From Sabethes cyaneus (lineage: Eukaryota > Arthropoda > Insecta > Diptera > Culicidae): a stretch of 64,000 nucleotides of DNA. The position numbers and the translations under genes were made by a program. Shown here piece by piece: positions 1-14,400 of the stretch (the first letter of the stretch is position 1; each line of letters opens with the position of its first letter). The stretch spans positions 71,943,449 through 72,007,448 of the forward strand of contig NC_071355.1 of NCBI RefSeq assembly GCF_943734655.1. Direction: 5' to 3'. A model generated the notes under the pieces. The model was not told the origin of the DNA and searched no databases. It saw only the letters and a list, made by a program, of their open reading frames with translations.

Positions 1-720
1 CCATTGACTTAGTTTTTGCTACATTGACTGTGAGAGCTGCTGCCTGAGAGCTCTCGGAGAGGTCATCTAACTTGCTCTGTATGTCGTTTCGACGTTGTGC
101 GAGCAAGACAATGTCGTCGGATAGGTAAAGGTCATTTAGCTGCTCCATCGTTAGAGAATTCCAAGGCAATCCTCAATTGCTCCAACTAATGTCTCATCTA
201 TAACGATGAGAAACAGAAATGGTGATAAAATGCAGCCCTGTCTCAAGCCAGCAGTAACCCTTATAGGGACGGAAAAACTTTGGGAACGCCTCGTACCGAG
301 CCTCGATGAGATGGACTAGCTTATCTGGAACTTCTCTACGCCTGAGTGCGTCTCAGATGTTTTCGTGCTTAAGACGTGCTCGAACGCCTTTTGGAAGTCA
401 ACGGACACCAGCAGAAGAGAGTCCTGGAATTCGTTGATCTGCTCCAATATAATGCGGAGCGTTGTGATATGGTCTACCCATGATCGGCCAGCACGGAATC
501 CAGCTTGCTGCCGCCGGAGAGTAGCGTCAATCTTGTCCTGGATCCGGTTGAGGATTACCTTACAGAGTACTTTGAGTGTAATACAGAGCAACGTGATACC
601 ACGACAGTTACCGCATTCAGTTAGTCTCCTTTTTTAGGGACTTAACCAATATGCCCTGCATCCAGTCCACCGGGAAAGTTGTGGTTTCCCATATTGTTAA
701 CGCACCATTTCTGAAGGGAA
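1..720 (-). pseudogene. Non-LTR retrotransposon reverse transcriptase fragment, decayed
   Basis: Read on the minus strand, the reverse transcriptase (RT) motifs appear in family order. They are a PVDWMQGILVKSLKK-like block near 690-615, then ITLLCITLKVLCKVI and QQAGFRAGRS (591-475). The first catalytic Asp block VSVDFQKAFE lies near 400. After a frame change come TAGLRQGCILSPFLF (about 260-205) and the YxDD region near 125-60. The catalytic box reads YLSDD instead of the usual F/YADD. Together with a frameshift and stop codons this shows the copy is dead. The element runs off the left edge, so its 3' end is not visible. The block order and the GLRQGC motif suit an RTE/BovB-like or related LINE. 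The clade is inferred, but RT homology is clear. Confidence 0.8.
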
Positions 721-814
721 GCTAAGCGGCGCGTCACAGGCATATCATCATCATATTGCTATCATCATATAATTTGAACTGACCATTTTACTATAAAAAA
801 TTTAAGTGAAAATA

Positions 815-1737
815 GGGTACGGGTGGGTATTTCCAGCCCATTAAGCGGTAGCCTGAACAATACTCAGGAATTACGTTGAAACTACATTTATTCGAGACAA
901 GGTTTTTATACCAGTTGATAGAATAATATTTACTGAGTATCGGCGTGTATTTTGGTCTTAATAAAACGCTACTGAATTTGAGTTATAGTCGCGAGATATG
1001 ATGAAGTCGCTGCGGCTAAATTAAGCCCATTTTCTATAGTGGTGTCTGTGTTTTTTAAATCCGATAGGCCGAACTAGCCAGCACAGCGATTAAATGCTTT
1101 TCAAAAACAGATCAAAAGAGACAAGAAAAGAGAGACCGATGGATAACTTCTCGCTATTGCCTACATTCCGGGCTCATTGAAGATAATTAGTTTTGCAGTG
1201 ACAACAGCTGGCTGCTGGCGCTAGTGTATCATTGAATCGTTCATATACACCATAGCGCTCATAGCACCAGTTTTCACTCAAATACCAGATATGTCAGCAC
1301 ATATATTGGTAGTAGTGTAAATAACGCACCATATGCTGGTATTAAAAACAAAATGCTGCTAATGGCTAGTGAATGAAAATTGATTTATATTTTCATATCA
1401 GAGGAGAATTTTTGTGTTCTTCCGTGATAAAAAGAAGTGGAATTGTTCTGTGATAGCATATTCACAGCTGTTTAGTTTCTAGATACGGATACGCGTAAGC
1501 GATTGCTGCTGATTTTTTCAGCCTAATTTTACGTGCCAGTGGAAAAACAGTGGTTTTGATGTTTATTGAACAAAATTTAGCAAATTACTTACATTTTTAT
1601 GAAAATAGTTAAAACACATTAAAGCTTGTGAGTGCTACATTCTTTTCACTATTGTTATATAGCGGCAAAGTTTTTATTTGGGAAAGTGTTGCCAAAATGC
1701 CGAAATTAGAGCGTGCTGGGAATACCCTCCCGTACCC
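815..1737. mobile_element. Non-autonomous DNA transposon with about 25-bp terminal inverted repeats
   Basis: The left end reads GGGTACGGGTGGGTATTTCC. The reverse complement of the right end reads GGGTACGGGAGGGTATTCCC. Both ends are directly flanked by TA, which fits a TA target duplication as in Tc1/mariner-like elements. The roughly 920-bp interior is AT-rich and has no transposase-like reading frame, so the element is non-autonomous. The superfamily is inferred from the TA flank only. Confidence 0.7.
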
Positions 1738-2769
1738 TAGATTGATTTAAATATTGCAGGTTTGTATACATCATAAAGAAAATATTTCAAGGCATCTTCT
1801 TTCAACAAAATGAAAACAAAATGAAAGCAAAATCTGATACATCCTAAGTGTGATTTAGACTCGGTAACAAAACATGATTTCTAGTTGATATCAACAGCAA
1901 AATATATAGTAATTTTGATATATTTTTGTTGTCAAAGCTTAGTCGGGTAGGCAGCCCTAATAGAAGATCACTGTGAGATGATTGTAGGAAAACGACAGCA
2001 AAAAAAAATCGTAGCCTTCGCTGGCTACGACAACAACGACAACACCGTAGGTCAACGCTAGTTTCTCTTGATGAAGCGCGAAACTTTTGCAATCCCATGG
2101 CACAGTGGCGGATTTCGCCGGCCAGCAACAACGGCCGGCAAGCCAATCAGTCGGTCGGTGTAGCGTCCATCCTCCGAAAGGCTACCTGTCGTCCAACAGC
2201 AACAACAACAACGGTGGTAATCGAGAGGCAATCTCAATTACGCCTGCCAAGGTTAATGAATTGCACACTTTACTGTTACAGATTTTATTGATGAGCCGCA
2301 CGTGGTCGTTAATTAAATCGATCTGATGGAAAATCGATGTTTGATGAAGATCTTTTTCTGCATATATAATAGCCTAATTATAAGTTTGAGAATTACTTGA
2401 AATGTTGGGAAAAATTCAGCAAAAATTTTAATAGTTTGTTCTCTGTTGTTATAGGTGTTTGTTGAAAATATAAGTTTAATTAACTTATATTGTACTAGAT
2501 ATAAGAAGTACTAAAGTTTCTTAATAATAGTATCTAAAGAAAATTTCACTCCTTAAGTGTAGTGTTTAACTTCGGCCGTTAAGATTAAAATAAACAGTTA
2601 TAAATAAGCGTAACAAACACAAACTTTCCCGGAATGATCAAGTTATAGAGTTTACTCTATTATTTTCCGCATATCTTTAAAATCAGATTTCACTTAGTTC
2701 GAATCTCTTCAAAAACAATCACATTCTTTTAAATGAAAAACAAAACGAATCACCCTCTGCAACATTTTT
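1738..2769. other. No gene recognised
   Basis: The stretch is AT-rich with a more GC-rich island near 2030-2230. That island contains CAA/CAG-like runs and short overlapping reading frames, none with a recognisable domain. No repeat boundaries were seen. Confidence 0.4.
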
Positions 2770-2932
2770 GCGGTGTTTTTTTTAACAGCAACAGCGCAGG
2801 AGTTAAGTGGTTAGCTTTACTATAGAGTTACACCGACTAGGGAAGGAAAACTCCCACGCATTGTCTTATTGCATAACAGTAATCTATTTTGCCTTATATC
2901 GTGGAATGTTAACAGTGGCAGCACCAGAAGCG

Positions 2933-2963
<31 letters not shown>

Positions 2964-3255
2964 CAATGGCAGGCAATCGACAGCGCAAGCACCTTACCAA
3001 CGAATGCTTTCATCTTTGTATTTTCATCTTCTGTGATTACCCTGAAATAGAGTCAGCAACGTGAAGATGCTGTAAGTACAGCTACCGGCTGCCGGAGGCA
3101 GTGAACATCTTCTCTTGTCGAGATGGTGCTGTAACGTTGTAAGATCCCTTCGAAACAAGTGAAGTGATGCGAAGAGGAAGGCAGCCGGTACAGAAATAAT
3201 AGCAACTATCTATCGCTATCCACATAATACGGCTTGAATCATTACGTGTAAGTTA
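2770..3255 (+). other. GC-richer island, possible 5' untranslated exon
   Basis: This island is richer in GC than its surroundings and holds a CAG run. GTAAGT donor-like sites occur at 3072 and 3248. The next large coding exon, at 11410, has an acceptor immediately upstream of its 5' leader, so at least one non-coding exon must lie to the left. This island is one candidate. There is no direct evidence of transcription. Confidence 0.22.
2932..2967 (+). repeat. (CAG)n trinucleotide microsatellite
   Basis: A run of about twelve CAG/CAA units. The alanine-rich reading frame across it has no other coding support. Confidence 0.85.
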
Positions 3256-4969
3256 CACTTCTTAGGCCGATGCTTGCAGCTGATGACGTTGCTAGCGGTA
3301 TCTAAAAAGTGCCTTGCTCTTTTTCGGGTCACACTACTGAACCACACTATAGCGCCACCGTTCTAAAGATTTAACCGAATCGAAGTCTTTAATTATAGCC
3401 TCAAACCCTCGGCATCGTAATATTACATCTACTTCATACCTTGATGACATTTATGTAGACTGTGTGGGTGTCTTTTGCAACGTCTAGACCCGATGGCGAC
3501 GGTTTCCACTAAATTATAGCAATTAATTCTACGGCAATTTGTTGGACGGGCTAACAATTCTTTCGCTACGGATGACGGCGGACTTTGGGCTTGCCGCTTG
3601 AGTAGGCGAAATTAAAACCGAGTTTGGTTTTGGATGATCCTTGTGCTTATCATTTCATTCCGCCAATGCCAAGCCACCAACGCCCTTCGGTGGAAAAGGA
3701 CGAGCTCGGTGGGTGTGGAAAATTGAAATTTTAATCAAACAATCTGCGGTTGCAGTTTGGACCCTTGTTTATTAGATTATTTTTCACTAATTAATAATTA
3801 TCAATCCGACAACTCTTCTGTAATATTCGAGCTTACTAGAAAACTCACTTTAATGATTCAATATTGCTTAATACATTTTCATAAAATACGGAGAATAATT
3901 ATTTCGAAAAATATTCATGAAAGGTTTTCGTAGACTGCAGACGATCAATTCGATAAATTTGGATCATTTCTGTTTTTTACCCATCACACCTCCCAATTTG
4001 TTCGTCTGTCGCAAAACGAAATTGACTCAAATCGAAGCTTTAATCCCGGTGCGCCCATTTCTGCAAATCTGCTGATAACCGATATTGGAATTCGATCTGA
4101 TTCGATCATCTAATCTAACTGGAGCAACGAGGAAAACCAATCCGCTTTCACCCGGCGGATGCGGCCTGCACCCGAGCGGGAACCGCACAGGTTGATGTAA
4201 TTTATGTGTGAGAAAGTTAATAATTTATACAAAACATTTGCATTGTTCTCGTTACTACCGGCAGGCGGCCGCTGCGCTGCCGAGTTGCTGACTTGGCATA
4301 TTTTCGATGAGAAATCCTTCCACCGGCCGATGACACTATAGGCAGCTCAGCCAGACCGGCACTCGGTCGTAAAAAGTTTTGCGGGAAATATGTTGACGAC
4401 GGTACTAGCGAGCGTGGAAAATTATTTTCTGTTGTCAATAGTGGACTGACCGGCTACGGAACAATAAGCTATTCAGAATGCTGCTGGTCGAAAGTGGTTA
4501 TAGTTATCTTGAACCTTCTAGAGGTATGCTATTTTGATGTTGCTTGAGTGAATCATTATCTTGCTCGAAAGGCAGCAGAATTGAAATAGTTTTCCTTCTT
4601 AGCGTGGGATAAATTGTAGTAACATACGATAAACATAGGCTTGTAGAATGTTAGGTCTTCCGCAGAATAGTTGGCAAGTTTATTTCAAGTTTAAATAGCT
4701 TGCAATGACACTTTAAGACGCAGCTTTTGATTGATTCTGCTCTGAAAAAAGTACTCGTATTTGTATTCCGTTATTGCTAAAAATCTTCCAATAGTCTCTA
4801 GATTGAATTTAAGAAAAAAAAATTATGAGCTAAAAAAGGGGTGGGTTACAGGACAAAAGTTAAACGCGAATGTAACAAAATATATTCGTTCAAAAGACAT
4901 ATCATAGAATTATATCATAGAATTTATCATAGAAATCATAAAAATTATTATTATAGAATTATATTAGCT
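3256..4969. other. No gene recognised
   Basis: Ordinary AT-rich non-coding DNA with a GC-rich patch near 4140-4430. Imperfect copies of ATCATAGAATT repeat at about 4900-4965. No domain or repeat family was recognised. Confidence 0.4.
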
Positions 4970-4971
4970 TA

Positions 4972-5946
4972 CTTGCAAAAAAATTCTACGCCCTTGCGAG
5001 CGGTCAGTTAACCAGTGCGAGTTAACCATACGTGTAGGCATGTTTTTGAGTTCTTTTTTCGTTTTATTTATCAATTGCTCCTCAGTTTTCGCGACAAAAT
5101 TGTTGGAGCAGATCTTACGCTTCAGGTTTTCCCAGAAATTCTTCCAACGTTCGCTTCGAGTAGTGGGCCGACGCCAGATCCGGCCAGAACACCGCATCTT
5201 CGCCCTTATGGTATTTCTAGATGAACGTTGAAAATTCCGGCAGGCACTTCGTACTATAAATTTCTCCGTTCACGGCCAGTCCGGAGCGAAAAAAGAGCGG
5301 CTTTGACATATCCTTCTCGCTGATTGTCAGCCTCAGCAGCACCTTCTTGGGGAACTTGGTGTGTGAAATAAACTTTACCTCGGAGCTCACTTCTTTCGTG
5401 GGGGAAGTAAAATACGAAGTGCCCTGCCAGTCGTTGCCATCCAGGGTGAGATAGGTCTCGTCGTTCATCACCACCGCCACATCGCGATTCGCCGGGAAAA
5501 TCGTCTTAACCATCTTATTCAGCCACTGCCGCTGCCGCTGCGTCATTGCCTGCAGCTCCGAGACCAGTGGACGGGACTGCCGCTTCCTGACATATATGTC
5601 CATGCTCGCCAGGTATTTCTTCACTGGTTTCACCGACCTCCCCACCAAGCGCAGGCAGCGTTGTAGCTACTTTTTCCTCGGTCGTCCTCTTCAGCATCCT
5701 TTGGAGCTTCTTGTCGCTCAGAGTCATTGGCCGTCCGGAATCGGGCTTTCTTTCGATGCTCTGATTGTTGTCCAATAGTGCCCAGATATTGTAGATGCCG
5801 GAACGGGCGTATCCGGCGTCCATAAAGTGCCGCTCGATGTTCATTTTCGACCGGCGGAAGCGCGCGCACTTCTGAACGGAGAAGCTTCAATGTTTTCGCC
5901 ATCACGGTTAGAGTTCGATTGATAGAGCTGTAGAATTTTTTGCAAG
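4972..5946 (-). mobile_element. Mariner-like (DD37E type) transposon, inactive
   Basis: Near-identical terminal inverted repeats bound the element: CTTGCAAAAAAATTCTA on the left and CTTGCAAAAAATTCTA as the reverse complement of the right end. Both ends abut TA dinucleotides (4970-4971 and 5947-5948). The interior is almost entirely a minus-strand transposase reading. At about 975 bp it is somewhat shorter than a typical complete mariner of about 1.3 kb. Confidence 0.88.
4975..5903 (-). pseudogene. Mariner-like transposase, frameshifted
   Basis: Minus-strand frames give an N-terminal segment starting MAKTLKLLRSEVRA near 5902. A helix-turn-helix linker region follows with SIERKPDSGRPMTLSDKK (about 5760-5700). 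The DDE core comes next, with the first catalytic Asp in MNDETYLTLDG (about 5480-5445). The second is in FWPDLASAHY (about 5190-5160). A C-terminal block, CSNNFVAKTEEQL, follows near 5110-5070. Frame changes near 5850, 5645 and 5200 break the protein, so it cannot be functional. The motif set matches mariner-like DD37E transposases known from mosquitoes. The third acidic residue falls in a frame-shifted segment and could not be placed with certainty. Confidence 0.85.
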
Positions 5947-6000
5947 TAAACTAATATAATTACCTTCCATGGGAAATTTATCAAACTCAAATAGCTGTCT

Positions 6001-6560
6001 TAGTTTTTATCTTGCATGTTTTAATGCATACGTTACTGAGGGAATACGATACCAGGACACTGCAAGCCCATAGTGTCGAGTCAGACAGACAGACATCTTG
6101 GTTGTTTGAAGATCTTTGGCTTTCGCCATCACGATGCGATACGCGTCACTCCAGAGGTTAGCGTCAGCTTCTCGGCACCGCTGTTTGTAGCAGCTGCGTT
6201 TGCTCTGCTTTTTCTCCTGTTTCAATTCAGCTTTAGCTAGTCTGAAAACCATGCAACGTTTTTCACGCTTCCCTGCAGTCATGGCTATCTAGACGCCTCT
6301 TCTGACTCTGAGACAACTTGCATGAAAATTGCTGAGTGTCTCATTCCACCAGTAAGCTGGGCGTCGGGTATTTTTCGGTTGGTAGCATCACATTCCCTCG
6401 TCAGCGTGTCCATCAACCCACTCGCATAAGGGATCAAGCTTCCGCAGTCCACCCGGAGAGCTTCAAGGAACAAATCCTTGTCAAAGTATGTATGTAACAG
6501 CAGCATATAAAGATCCCGTTGAGTTTGATAATCATGAAACCTTCGGTCGATCCAGTTCAT
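6001..6560 (-). pseudogene. Non-LTR retrotransposon fragment, endonuclease-RT linker region
   Basis: The minus strand encodes PAYWWNETLSNFHASCLRVRR near 6360-6300. This is followed in another frame by KKQSKRSCYKQ and ADANLWSDAYRIVMAK near 6210-6115. This pairing is the conserved linker between endonuclease and reverse transcriptase in R1/LOA/I-type LINE proteins. Upstream sequence to 6560 continues as a degraded protein with the phrase GLMDTLTRECDATNRKIP. Neither RT nor endonuclease catalytic motifs are present, and the frame is broken near 6283. It ends close to the start of the TCTG array. Confidence 0.65.
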
Positions 6561-6673
6561 ACCACCTCCTCAAGAGGGAACTTGGCCATTACGTATATTG
6601 CAGCATTGCTGCTTTATCAGCTGCTCAGTTACCGTTAACGGGAAGAATTCGGTACGGCTCGGTCTGTCCAAAT

Positions 6674-9547
<2,874 letters not shown>

Positions 9548-10270
9548 GGGATGTTCCGAATAGAATCGAAAACTACTGAACCAATCGGCGTGAAAATTTG
9601 CATGTAGAGGTTTTTGGGATCAGGGAAGGTTCTTATGATGGTTAGAGACCCCTCCCCCCACCAAAAAGGGGGGGCTCCCATACAAATGAAACACAAATTT
9701 CTGCATAGCTAGAGAACTAATCAAGCAAATGGAACAAAATTTGACAGGTAGGTGTGTGTTTGGTGACAAGAATTTTTTCTATGGTAAGTTGAGACCCCTC
9801 CCCTTTTTAGAAAGAGAATTATGACTCCTCTCCCCTTTAAGGGGGGGGGCTCCTACACAAATGAAATACAAATTTCCTCATAACTCCAGAACTAATCAAG
9901 CAAATGCAACCAAATTTAGCATGTGTGCGTTTTTGCAGGCAATTTTTTTCTATGGTGAATTGAGACACCTCCCCTCTTTAGGAGGGGAATTATGACCCCT
10001 CCCCCTTCAATAGCGGGGGGGGGGGGCTCCTATACAAATGAAATACAAATATCCTCATAACTCGAGAACTAATCAAGCAAATGGAACCAAATTTGGCATG
10101 TGGGGGGTTTCGGAGGCAGGAATTTTTTTAATGATGGTCTGAGACTCCCCGGGGGTAGGGGGAGAGGGACTCTCATACAAATAAAACAGAAATTTTTGCG
10201 TAACTCGAAAACTAATCGAACTCGAGAAATTTTAGACTCTTTCATAAAACAGTAATCAATAACAAGACCA
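9548..10270 (+). repeat. Tandem repeat, about 180-bp units (dispersed family)
   Basis: Four diverged units each contain a G-run, GCTCCNATACAAATGAAA, an ACTAATCAAGCAAATG block and a TTTTTTCTATGGTG-like block followed by GACNCCTCCC. Units start near 9660, 9845, 10018 and 10150. The same family occurs in the opposite orientation at 46085-46680. The block immediately follows the TCTG array, so the two probably form one mobile or satellite unit. Confidence 0.85.
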
Positions 10271-10454
10271 CCAGAAACTATCAATGGTAACAGTAGATGT
10301 TTCAGGGAGAGACGGACACAGGGCGGTAGTGTTGCCGGCGACCTGCCGTCCGAAGCGCAGGCCCCTGCGGGGGGGTGCGCAGAGATCACCTCTATCTAGG
10401 TTTATTTATTTTCCTAGATCTACTGACCTCTATTACTTTCCTTCAGTAGGATCA

Positions 10455-10615
10455 CCCCGGCGAAATGGTACTTCCTACGAAAAGATTTTCCGTGAAATGG
10501 TACATCCCGCGTAAAGTTTTTCGCAAAATGGTATTCTGCGTTATGATCCGCGTTATGGTCAACCGAGAATTGGTGTTCTGCAAAATGGTATTCGGCGAAA
10601 TGGTTTGTAATGATG
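10455..10615 (+). repeat. Degenerate short tandem repeat with CGAAATGGTA core
   Basis: Some ten variants of a 13-17 bp unit with consensus near TTCGGCGAAATGGTA follow one another. The open frames here arise from the repeat. A related TTTGGCAT-type tandem lies at 16490-16585. Confidence 0.75.
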
Positions 10616-10639
10616 GCGAATGTTTAAATGCTATCCGCT

Positions 10640-10838
10640 TTATTTAATCAGACTAAGCAATGGGAAGAGTTTTTTTCTATTTTACTGTGAGGAAAATTTG
10701 TATATTAAAACACCCATGAACTCCTCAAAAACTTGCAAAACTCGAGATTGTGATAAAGGTCATCCGAGATTCAAGATTTATGTACAATACAGTTTAATTT
10801 GTGGCAATACGAAGATTTTCGGGTCAGCTAGTATTTTA
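10640..10838 (+). other. Repeat tail ending TCGGGTCAGCTAGT
   Basis: This segment ends in CGGGTCAGCTAGT at about 10820-10832 and then passes into AT-rich host DNA. CTAG followed by T is the form of a Helitron 3' terminus, and microsatellite-bearing Helitron-like elements of insects often end this way. No convincing terminal hairpin was identified, so this is only a possible right end for the unit that begins at the TCTG array. Confidence 0.3.
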
Positions 10839-11348
10839 TAAAAATTAGGTGAAGCAAAGGATTTTTGAATCGGTCTTTTTTCATTCGACGAACAATTTTG
10901 TTTCCTACCGTTGGCTTGTAATTTTGAATCATGTTGGACATTATTAAATGTTCTATATAAAATACAATTTATAGTAAAAGATATATTTAGCTTTTTATTT
11001 TTTGTGCATATTAGGTATTAGTCTTATGAAACTTGTCAAGTTTCTACTAGCACAGGAGACTCACTCCTAGAAATGTAGAATATAGAAAAGCATTGCTCAA
11101 AGTTTGCCAAAAAAAATAGTTGAATCATTTCCAAAAGCAGATTATATTTGCAATAAAAAAAACTTACACGTCTTTTTACAACATTCAGCACAGATGCCGA
11201 ATTTATCATCAATTATCAACAAACGAACATGTGAACATTTTAAGTGATTTTTGCTTCGGTTTTCCATCAGGTTGGGAATTCCCCTGCCCCTTTCACCTGG
11301 TCACTAATTGGTTTTTCATTTTTTTTCTCTCTCCCATCCGTTCCGCAG
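10839..11348 (+). other. Intron upstream of the large coding exon, no other content
   Basis: AT-rich sequence ending in a pyrimidine-rich tract and the acceptor CCGTTCCGCAG at 11338-11348. No other feature is visible. Confidence 0.55.
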
Positions 11349-11409
11349 ATTCTGCAGCGTAAAATCCGATGACCTGCGGCTGGCACTGTGAACCAGGCAA
11401 CGAGGCAAC
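11338..11409 (+). promoter_or_regulatory. Splice acceptor and 5' leader before the coding exon
   Basis: The tract TTTTTTCTCTCTCCCATCC leads into GCAG with the AG at 11347-11348, a good 3' splice site. The exon then has a 61-nt leader before the chosen ATG at 11410, whose context is GCAACATGG (A at -3, G at +4). An earlier out-of-frame ATG at 11369 has a weak context (C at -3, A at +4), so leaky scanning past it is plausible. Confidence 0.7.
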
Positions 11410-14400
11410 ATGGAAACCCTTAAACATCTGCTGCTGCAAACGACGGCCAGCAACATCAGCAGCATCGATGACCTGCTTAAAGACTACCCACTCCAACCGG
11501 ATCCACCAGCAGTCACAGTCGGTTCGAATGGTGACACACTTTGCAGTTCGAACAGTGTTCCTTCCCAGGGGGGTAAAAATGGATCGGATTTCATTGCAGC
11601 ACTGCCTAACTGCAAGCAGCCACCTGTTATTGTGGGGGTTGCAGTCAAGCGAACGCTCAAAAAGCACCAGCAACAATGTCAGGAGCTGGAGAACGTTGAA
11701 CCATGCTCCGCTGTCAGTCGAAATCTGATCGATACCCTGGAAAGGTGGCACAATGACATATTCGAGGTAGGTGCAACGACGACGACGACGACAACGAATG
11801 CGGCGGCGGAGACGCCGGGGGAAAACAGTAGTAGTAGCGATTGTAATAATAATGCCAATCAGCTGATGCAGAGTCAGCGGAAAGTTGAAGACGGCGAAGG
11901 GGATCTGATTGATTTCAGCACCGAGATTGTAGCTGCACCGGATGTGCAACGGAATCAGAAGCCGAAAGTAAAAAAGGTGACGTTTCTGTTAGATGATTTA
12001 CTGTTCGGTGAGGAAGGGAAGTCGGATCAGAAGGAAAGTGTCGAAAAGACGAATGAGGAGAGAGAATGTGTAATACTGCCCTCTGCGGAAGGTGAATGGG
12101 ATGTAAGCGATACCGCCCATCATGGGTGTGATAGTGGGTGGCGGCGGGTGGACGCGACGGTTGCTGGTGGTAATGAAATATCAACAGAGACTATGCAAAC
12201 ATTGCATGACATTGTTTCTATTACGAATGAGAGTGGTCACGTTGACAGTGGGAACAATATCAGCACCAGAAACAGTAGCAATGTGCGAAAAGTAATAAAA
12301 GAAAAGGAATCGGTTGAGTGCGCATGTCCGTCGTCACCACATTACGATGGTCGTGAGCGTCATCATCATTGTCATCGATATCAGTGCCAGCATCAGGCGA
12401 GAGGAACCTTTGATGGACCAGAATCTACCACCCTCTTGGACTTTTCGCCTGTGGAGCAGCACCAGACTGCGTTACCGACAAACAGCACCAATACACTGAA
12501 GCGTTTGGATTCCGATGCACAGACTTGGGAGAAGAAAATCGACGAAATTCCAGAGGACTTCTCGAGCGTTGAGAGAGCACGGAAGCAGAACGCATGTGCA
12601 AAAACTGGCAACACCAGCACTGTCTGTTCCGACGGTGGTGGCAAACGGTTGTCAGTGGGATTTAGTGCATACCGTGAATCGATCGATGGCAGCAGAGGCG
12701 GTCACGAGGACGAGGGCAATATTGTTGACGTTCAGGATGAACTACTGGAGAGAGCGTATGGCAGCACTGCCTATTCGAGCCCCCTTCGGCTGGGCCGAAC
12801 TGGATCCGAAAGCCGTCAGGAGGAGTCAACGGTAGCAAGAATCGATGAAACGGACTCGAGTCAGCATAGTCTGCAGCCACTTGCCAAAGAAGCAGAAAAT
12901 GTTGTAACATTAGTACCTACTGGTTCTGAACAGCTGGAATTTGGACCAAAAAATTCTCCGGAATCACACCAGTTGTGCGAAAAATCGATTCAAGTTCCAT
13001 CGCCATCGCACCGGGGCGTGAACAGTGTCGAAAACAGTGGTCAACGTGTCGGAAAGGAGGTCCATTTTTGTCAGGAGGAAAATTCCTACCACAAAAGTTC
13101 GGACAGTGAGAGTGAAAATTATTATGGAACCTGTTCTCCTCCTCCGCCACCACGTCCTCCATTGGTGCCACCCGATGGAGCCCCGTCAGCTTACGGCCTA
13201 AATGTGGAAGTTACCCTTAATGCTCATATCAGTGTTCATGGAATAAGTGAGTTTGGATTTTTTTCTTCGGGTGATAGACCATCTCCAGTCGACCCAGACG
13301 GACCTTTCCCAACTGGTGAGAAGATCCTGAAGGATTGTGCCACCAATACTAATAGTACCAGGAACAACAGCAGCAACGTTACCCCATCCAGTGCTGACAG
13401 TGGAATTATTATTATCGACGATGACATCGACGATAGTGGAGGTGAAAGTGGAAGTGCTACTGCTGCTACTCGTGCAGAGTCTCAAATCTGTGAACCTTCG
13501 CTAGTGCTAAACGACAGCTGTGACAAGAAGAAACCTGTAGGCCACTGTCGTGACCAGGATACGCAAACTTTTCTCGGAAATTTCCCATCGCCGAAAAAAA
13601 CCAGTGAAATAAGTGTTCAAGTGTGTGAAAATGGCGATTCTGACCTACGAAATTTCTACGATTCGTATGTAAGTGAATCGGAGATAGACGAACGAAAGGA
13701 CACGCACTTTGCGACACAAACTAGCGAGCAGTATTTACGACCTCCATTGGCATTTTTGAGTGAGAAGCAGGAGTGTTTCGAAGCCAGCAATCGATTGAAA
13801 CGCCTAGAGGAGCGATTTCGTGGATTTGCATCCACCAAAAAGTTATTACGTGAATCGCTAAGCTCACCTGCGACTCCATCGGGGCTGCCTGCTCAGACGT
13901 TGTCATCTTCGTTGAGTTCACTCTCGACGTTGCTGGCAGATAGGCAGCTCAACACAAACGCAGCCTCCCAGTCATCGTCAGTGCCAGCATCATCGACACC
14001 GTCACTGACAGCGGCCACCAGGGAAGAACAGGAGCAGGAAAGACAGTCTCGCTCCGGTCGAAGTTTTGTGCCATCGTGGAGAACATCGTCTCTTAGTTGC
14101 CTAACCAAGGATGACACCCAGGATCAGCTGAGTCATTTATCCAGCAAATCTAACGTTCCACGTTTACCCCCATTCTCGTCCTCGCTGCTCTCCCTCTCGG
14201 CATCCTCGCTGCTTTCTCTCTCCTGTATCGATCTCGAACGAAACAAACAACGGCAGCAGCAACAGAAAGCTTTCTCCGAGAATAATTACATTAGCAGCGA
14301 AGATCGAAACGACAAGGCCGTCGTCAGTGAAAACAATTATTCACCCGTTTCGGTTGATCCGATTACTGGCAACTCGGAGACAGTCGCTCTATTCAAGGCT

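Noticed and set aside
2087..2326. Short Gln- and Asn-rich plus-strand frames
   Set aside because: Low-complexity CAA/CAG sequence with no splice or domain support. Could be untranslated exon at most.
11369..11728. Upstream out-of-frame ATG frame of 119 codons overlapping the main exon
   Set aside because: Weak start context and no domain. The main frame is far longer with a strong start context.
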